Assembly: GCA_033722555.1 (NCBI GenBank)
Contig: JAWVYS010000008.1
Coordinates: 18,235-82,234 of the forward strand
Length of the DNA stretch: 64,000 bases
Reading direction: 5' to 3'
DNA from: Brumimicrobium sp033722555
Lineage (GTDB): Bacteria; Bacteroidota; Bacteroidia; Flavobacteriales_D; Crocinitomicaceae
Position numbers and translations under genes: made by a program
In this document: positions 60,751 through 64,000 of the stretch, in pieces
How the letters are laid out: the number at the start of each line of letters is the position of its first letter
How positions within the stretch are numbered: the stretch's first letter is position 1
The notes under the pieces: model-generated
The model's input: the letters and a program-made list of their open reading frames with translations, nothing else
Told to the model about the DNA's origin: nothing
Database searches by the model: none

Positions 60751-61374
60751 ATGGCAACAAAAATCAGATTGCAAAGACACGGTAAGAAAGGATATCCTTT
60801 TTACCACGTAGTAGTAGCAGATTCTCGTGCAAAACGAGATGGAAAATTTATCGAGAAATTAGGAACTTATAATCCTAATACCAATCCTGCGACGATAGAT
60901 ATCAATTTTGACCAAACCCTTCATTGGGTAAAGGTTGGCGCGGAAATGTCAGATACAGCCCGAGCTATTCTTTCATACAAAGGTGTTTTGTATAAAAATC
61001 ATCTTTTGAAAGGCTTGGCTAAGGGAGCTTTAACTGAGGCTGACGTTGAGAAGAAATTTGAAGCGTGGCTGAAAGAGAAGGCGTCTAAGATCGAAGCCAA
61101 GGAAAAAGGACTTTCATCTTCTGCTGAGAAGGCTGAAAAGGAAAGACTTGCAGCTGAAAAGGCAAGAAACGAAGCGCGTGCGGCAGAAATCGCAGCTAAA
61201 AACACTCCTGAGGTTGAAGAGCCAGTTGCGGAAGAAACTGCAGCGGAGGATGCTCCTAAAGGAGAGGTAGAGACTTCTGAGGAAGCTCCACAGGCTGAAG
61301 AGAAAACAGCAGAAGAAACTCCAAAAGGAGAAGTTGAAGCTGAGGAAGAAAGTTCCGAAGAAGAAACTAAATAA
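60751..61374 (+). CDS. rpsP: 30S ribosomal protein S16 with long acidic C-terminal tail
   Basis: The first 85 residues are S16 (IRLQRHGKKGYPFYHVVVADSRAKRDGKFIEKLGTYNP). A helical Lys/Glu/Ala segment (about 95-150) and an acidic tail of nearly 60 residues rich in Glu and Ala follow, with two similar PKGEVE blocks. Standard S16 is about 80-90 residues, so the protein is more than doubled; extended S16 is common in Bacteroidota, but the tail here is long. It binds 16S rRNA in the small subunit. rimM follows after an attenuator-like hairpin. Confidence 0.95.
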   Translation: MATKIRLQRHGKKGYPFYHVVVADSRAKRDGKFIEKLGTYNPNTNPATIDINFDQTLHWVKVGAEMSDTARAILSYKGVLYKNHLLKGLAKGALTEADVEKKFEAWLKEKASKIEAKEKGLSSSAEKAEKERLAAEKARNEARAAEIAAKNTPEVEEPVAEETAAEDAPKGEVETSEEAPQAEEKTAEETPKGEVEAEEESSEEETK

Positions 61375-61401
61375 TTCTGCAGATCTGCGGAATATTTTCT
61401 T
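61374..61401 (+). terminator. Attenuator-like hairpin between rpsP and rimM
   Basis: ATTCTGC (61374-61380) pairs with GCGGAAT (61387-61393), one G-T pair included, around AGATCT, followed by ATTTTCTT. It could reduce rimM expression relative to S16, as expected when a ribosomal protein and a maturation factor share a transcript. The T-run is short, so read-through is likely. Confidence 0.45.
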
Positions 61402-61407
61402 AAAGAG

Positions 61408-61938
61408 ATGAATAAGGCAGATTGCTTTAATTTAGGTTATGTAGCGAAACTTCACGGATATAAAGGTGAAGTTTCGCTTTTTTTTGATGTTAGCTCTCCG
61501 GAGGTATATGGGTCGTTAGACGCTGTCTATATAGATTTGAACGGAATCCTCACCCCGTTTTTCATCGAGTCCTTAAAAATGAGAGACAAAGGCTTTGCTT
61601 TGGTTAAATTTGAAGGTGTAACCAGTGAGATCGATGCGAAAGCAATCTTAAGAAAAGATCTATATCTTCCCTTGGAAGTTTTACCCAAGTTATCAGGTAC
61701 GAATTTTTACGATCATGAGGTGATCGGATTTTCTGTAATTGATGAAAATTTCGGAGAGGTCGGAGAGGTTGTTCAGATAATAGATTTCAAAATAAATCCA
61801 CTTATTCAGATTGAAAGCAGGGAAGGTAAAGAGGTATTGTTACCGCTTATAGAGGGACTCGTAAAATATGTAGACAGAAAGAATAAAGCCTTGACTGTCC
61901 ATGCACCTGAGGGGCTGATTGAACTCTATCTCTCCTGA
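61408..61938 (+). CDS. rimM: Ribosome maturation factor RimM
   Basis: The 176-residue protein has the RimM N-terminal motif LGYVAKLHGYKGEVSLFFD and the PRC-barrel domain from about residue 100 (FYDHEVIGFSVIDENFGEVGEVVQI, then VLLPLIEGLVKYVDRKNKAL). It binds S19 and helps mature the 30S head. The order rpsP-rimM is conserved in bacteria. The next gene begins five bases after the stop. Confidence 0.94.
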   Translation: MNKADCFNLGYVAKLHGYKGEVSLFFDVSSPEVYGSLDAVYIDLNGILTPFFIESLKMRDKGFALVKFEGVTSEIDAKAILRKDLYLPLEVLPKLSGTNFYDHEVIGFSVIDENFGEVGEVVQIIDFKINPLIQIESREGKEVLLPLIEGLVKYVDRKNKALTVHAPEGLIELYLS

Positions 61939-61943
61939 TAAGA

Positions 61944-62651
61944 ATGTCTGTCTTCAGATTCAAGTATTTTACTATAGATCAGCAGGAATGTGCGCAAAAA
62001 GTGGGGACTGATTCAATGTTGTTAGGGGCTATGGCTCAGCCCTGCGGCTGTAATAGCATTCTTGATGTAGGAACCGGAAACGGCATGTTGGCGCTGATGA
62101 TGGCTCAGAAAAATCCCTCTTCCAGAATAACCGCTATTGAAATTGATGAGAAATGTGCTCGGCAGGCTGCTCTGAATTTTAAGCAGTCTCCTTTTGGGCT
62201 CAATATAGATCTTCTTAATGCAGATTTTATCGATTATGAATTCAGGGGAGAGTACGACATGATAATTTCAAATCCACCGTATTTTTCGAATGCATTTCTT
62301 CCTGCTGACATGAAAAGGGCAAAGGCGAGGCATGAGGCTACGATGACTTTATCTAATTTTCTTGAAAAAGCACATTTGTGCTTAAAGGATCATGGTTCAG
62401 TATGGTTTGTACTGCCTGTTGAAAGAACTGACGAAGCTATATCTCATGGATGCCGTTTGGGATTTGTTTTGGAGAGACGCATTAAAATAGCGGGAAAACC
62501 CGGTGGTCATGTTAGAGATATTCTTCAAATGATAAAAACAAGTGAACCAGTCCTTACAATAGAGGATTCATTCACTGTACGAAACGAAGACGGCTTATAT
62601 ACTGAAGAATATAAAAGTCTTACCAGGGATTTTCATTTTACCGATCTGTAA
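61944..62651 (+). CDS. trmN6: tRNA1(Val) (adenine-N6)-methyltransferase TrmN6-like (YfiC)
   Basis: The 235-residue enzyme begins FRFKYFTIDQQECAQKVGTDSMLLGAM, has the SAM-binding motif DVGTGNG (41-47) and the catalytic NPPY motif at 110-113 (ISNPPYF), which contacts the target adenine. This set matches YfiC/TrmN6, which makes N6-methyladenine at position 37 of tRNA-Val. It follows rimM by five bases, so the operon is rpsP-rimM-trmN6. The last 14 bases overlap the convergent membrane-protein gene. Confidence 0.9.
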   Translation: MSVFRFKYFTIDQQECAQKVGTDSMLLGAMAQPCGCNSILDVGTGNGMLALMMAQKNPSSRITAIEIDEKCARQAALNFKQSPFGLNIDLLNADFIDYEFRGEYDMIISNPPYFSNAFLPADMKRAKARHEATMTLSNFLEKAHLCLKDHGSVWFVLPVERTDEAISHGCRLGFVLERRIKIAGKPGGHVRDILQMIKTSEPVLTIEDSFTVRNEDGLYTEEYKSLTRDFHFTDL

Positions 62652-63237
62652 CAGGTTCTTTTTTACGATAATTTACTACGTAAAACCTGTTGAACAGTAC
62701 ATAAGAAATCTGAATGATCAGATAGAATGTTATTCCCTTAAAAAAACCGTTGTAGTACTCATCCTCAACCGAGTAACCGTATACCGATAGAATGAGAAGT
62801 ATATTCAGGATACCTAAAAAACCATTTCTTTTTCTCAGGAAATAATTTAAAAATAAAATCTGTAGAATTGAGCAGAGGGTAATGAGAAGATTTAGTAGAT
62901 GTAAGAGTGATATTTGTCCGAAACGTAACTGATCCCATAAAAGATATGTGCTTCCTGCGGGGCTAAGTCCGTGTCCATAACCAGAGAATACCGTTGTTTT
63001 TACATTTTCCCAGAAGGTTCTGGGTTCAATTTGTTCTTTTTTGAGTAATTTCTCCTTTAAAACACCTAATGTTTCTGAGAAATCACCCAGAAGGTTATTG
63101 GTCCACTCTGAGAGTTTATCCCCCAGTCCCTCAATGAGTTTTTCTGAAGTGTTAGGTTTGACCTCAAGCACGGGTAGCGTGAGAGAAAACAACAAAATGA
63201 GTGCGATGATTATTTTAACCAACACTGTAAATTTCAT
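62638..63237 (-). CDS. Membrane protein of unknown function
   Basis: The protein (199 residues from ATG 63237) has one N-terminal helix (about 5-24), a helical extracytoplasmic segment with many Glu and Lys (about 28-75), and three further helices (about 105-125, 133-150 and 160-182), then a basic tail. I recognise no family. A TTG at 63243 lies inside the promoter element and is rejected. The 3' end overlaps the trmN6-like gene by 14 bases. Confidence 0.6.
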   Translation of the reverse strand: MKFTVLVKIIIALILLFSLTLPVLEVKPNTSEKLIEGLGDKLSEWTNNLLGDFSETLGVLKEKLLKKEQIEPRTFWENVKTTVFSGYGHGLSPAGSTYLLWDQLRFGQISLLHLLNLLITLCSILQILFLNYFLRKRNGFLGILNILLILSVYGYSVEDEYYNGFFKGITFYLIIQISYVLFNRFYVVNYRKKEPVTDR

Positions 63238-63240
63238 GCT

Positions 63241-63248
63241 CAAAGATA
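63241..63248 (-). promoter_or_regulatory. -7 promoter element TATCTTTG of the membrane-protein gene
   Basis: Exact match on the minus strand, ending three bases before the ATG at 63237. It is the tightest promoter-to-start spacing in the window. Confidence 0.6.
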
Positions 63249-63392
63249 AACATTTGTGATTGATTTTTTTTCGATGAACTACATTTTCAGCGCGTTATCA
63301 ACATCCTTTTGTTAGATAAAATTTTTGTTAAATCCTGAATGACTCTAAATGGAATTGCTATATTCACCTCATAATTTTAAACTAAAAAAGTT

Positions 63393-64000
63393 ATGAAAAA
63401 AAGTTTTATTGTGTTAGCTGCGCTTACTTTAGGTGCGAGTGCTTATGCTCAGGACGACAAAGTTTATACTCCTGAAGCAGAAGATTGGTCAATTGGAATA
63501 GATGCTACTCCTTTCTTGAATTATTTTGGTAATTTCATCGGAGGAAACGGTTTGAATACTGCTCCAAGCTGGAATTTCCTTACTACAAATCAGACAATCA
63601 CCGGTAAGTATTTTACTGCTGCTGATATGGCTTACAGAGGATCTTTACGTTTAGGTTTCTCATCTATGTCAGAAGTTAATCTTGTTGATGATAGAGTAGT
63701 AGTTGATGATTTCCCAAATGCTCCTACAACTGTGGAGAACGAAATGAAAACTTCTATGTCAAACATCGGTCTTAGCGGTGGTTTAGAGTGGCGTAAAGGT
63801 ATGGGTCGTCTTCAAGGTTATTACGGAGGTGAACTAGGAATTTCACTTTCTTCAATGAAGACTACTTATACTTACGGAAACGCATTGACTGTTTCTACAG
63901 CTACAAACCCTGTAGGAGTTAGTGGCGATGACGCTTTCGGAGGTGGAAGTAACATTACTTCAGATCCTTACGGAAATGCAGCTCGAGTTCTTGAAGACAA
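63393..64000 (+). CDS. Outer membrane beta-barrel protein, N-terminal part, runs off the right edge
   Basis: A frame open from ATG 63393 to the edge encodes a signal peptide (1-20, ending SAYAQ) followed by about 183 residues of beta strands (for example WSIGIDATPFLNYFGNFIGGNG, YRGSLRLGFSSMSEVN, LQGYYGGELGISLSSMK). The codons are unusually uniform for this window (mostly GGT, CTT, ACT, TCT), as in highly expressed genes, so this may be an abundant outer membrane protein. The missing C-terminus prevents a family assignment. Confidence 0.8.
   Translation, partial: MKKSFIVLAALTLGASAYAQDDKVYTPEAEDWSIGIDATPFLNYFGNFIGGNGLNTAPSWNFLTTNQTITGKYFTAADMAYRGSLRLGFSSMSEVNLVDDRVVVDDFPNAPTTVENEMKTSMSNIGLSGGLEWRKGMGRLQGYYGGELGISLSSMKTTYTYGNALTVSTATNPVGVSGDDAFGGGSNITSDPYGNAARVLED

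Noticed and set aside
1..64000. tRNA, rRNA, prophage, transposase or integrase genes
   Set aside because: I looked through the intergenic regions and found no cloverleaf-like, ribosomal or mobile-element coding sequence; small or divergent RNA genes could still be missed without a covariance search.

Overview
The window is chromosomal DNA from a member of the Bacteroidota, most likely a Flavobacteriia-type marine or freshwater lineage (Flavobacteriales, inferred). The evidence is as follows. One protein carries a C-terminal type IX secretion sorting domain. At least sixteen genes are preceded by the Bacteroidota -7 promoter element TAnnTTTG, and Shine-Dalgarno sequences are largely absent. 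Several families are typical of the phylum (DUF4924, DUF2279, Porin_10-like porin, Reg_prop/Y_Y_Y sensor proteins, a long acidic tail on ribosomal protein S16). The DNA is moderately AT-rich. I see no plasmid, phage, transposase, CRISPR array, rRNA or tRNA gene.

Layout. 1-2.2 kb: N-terminal 730 residues of a large periplasmic sensor protein that runs off the left edge. 2.3-3.7 kb: two overlapping house-cleaning nucleotide hydrolases (MazG-like and Nudix) and a convergent acidic protein. 3.9-5.9 kb: a large lipoprotein and a fluoride channel behind a structured leader. 6-8.7 kb: an outer-membrane-like protein and a PQQ-type beta-propeller. 8.9-12.5 kb: a sensor kinase/response regulator pair. 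12.7-16 kb: an FGE-like protein lacking the catalytic cysteine, a T9SS-exported TIGR03790 protein and a membrane protein. 16-18.6 kb: a putative porin flanked on both sides by related hairpin repeats. 18.6-21.8 kb: nucleotide and RNA housekeeping (purE, upp, a YjjG-like nucleotidase, rlmB). 22-26.4 kb: an apparent operon of ABC exporter, signal-less substrate-binding-fold protein and menD. 26.4-33 kb: rhomboid protease, fabF, DUF2279 protein, a membrane-YceI fusion and an M23 peptidase. 33.2-35.4 kb: coiled-coil protein, zapA, rny. 35.5-45.4 kb: a surface polysaccharide cluster (flippase, acyltransferase, four glycosyltransferases, two polymerase/ligase-like proteins, methyltransferase). 45.4-48.7 kb, opposite strand: corA, rimB-like retropepsin, rimK and an AstE-like deacylase in one operon. 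49-50.7 kb: DegT-type aminotransferase plus initiating phosphoglycosyl transferase, evidently the other part of the polysaccharide locus. 50.8-59.99 kb: mixed housekeeping, mostly minus strand (nhaA, RluA-type synthase, panB, helical-repeat protein, thioesterase, DUF4924, Skp-like lipoprotein, DUF1853, SiaC-like, BadF-like kinase, tag). 60-62.7 kb: PaaY-like protein, rpsP, rimM, a TrmN6-like methyltransferase. 63.4 kb to the end: start of an abundant-looking outer membrane protein.

How the genes fit together. The polysaccharide genes supply most steps of an undecaprenyl-linked pathway: sugar amination, phosphosugar loading by the small phosphoglycosyl transferase, chain extension by GT4-type enzymes, O-acylation, flipping and polymerisation or ligation. 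The rimB-rimK pair suggests reversible glutamylation of ribosomal protein S6, with the AstE-like deacylase as an unexplained third partner. The most unusual items are the extended RimK operon, the switch-like leader before the fluoride channel, the membrane-YceI fusion, the signal-less binding-fold protein next to menD, the 25-residue repeat protein, and the recurrent promoters so close to start codons that the mRNAs should be leaderless.
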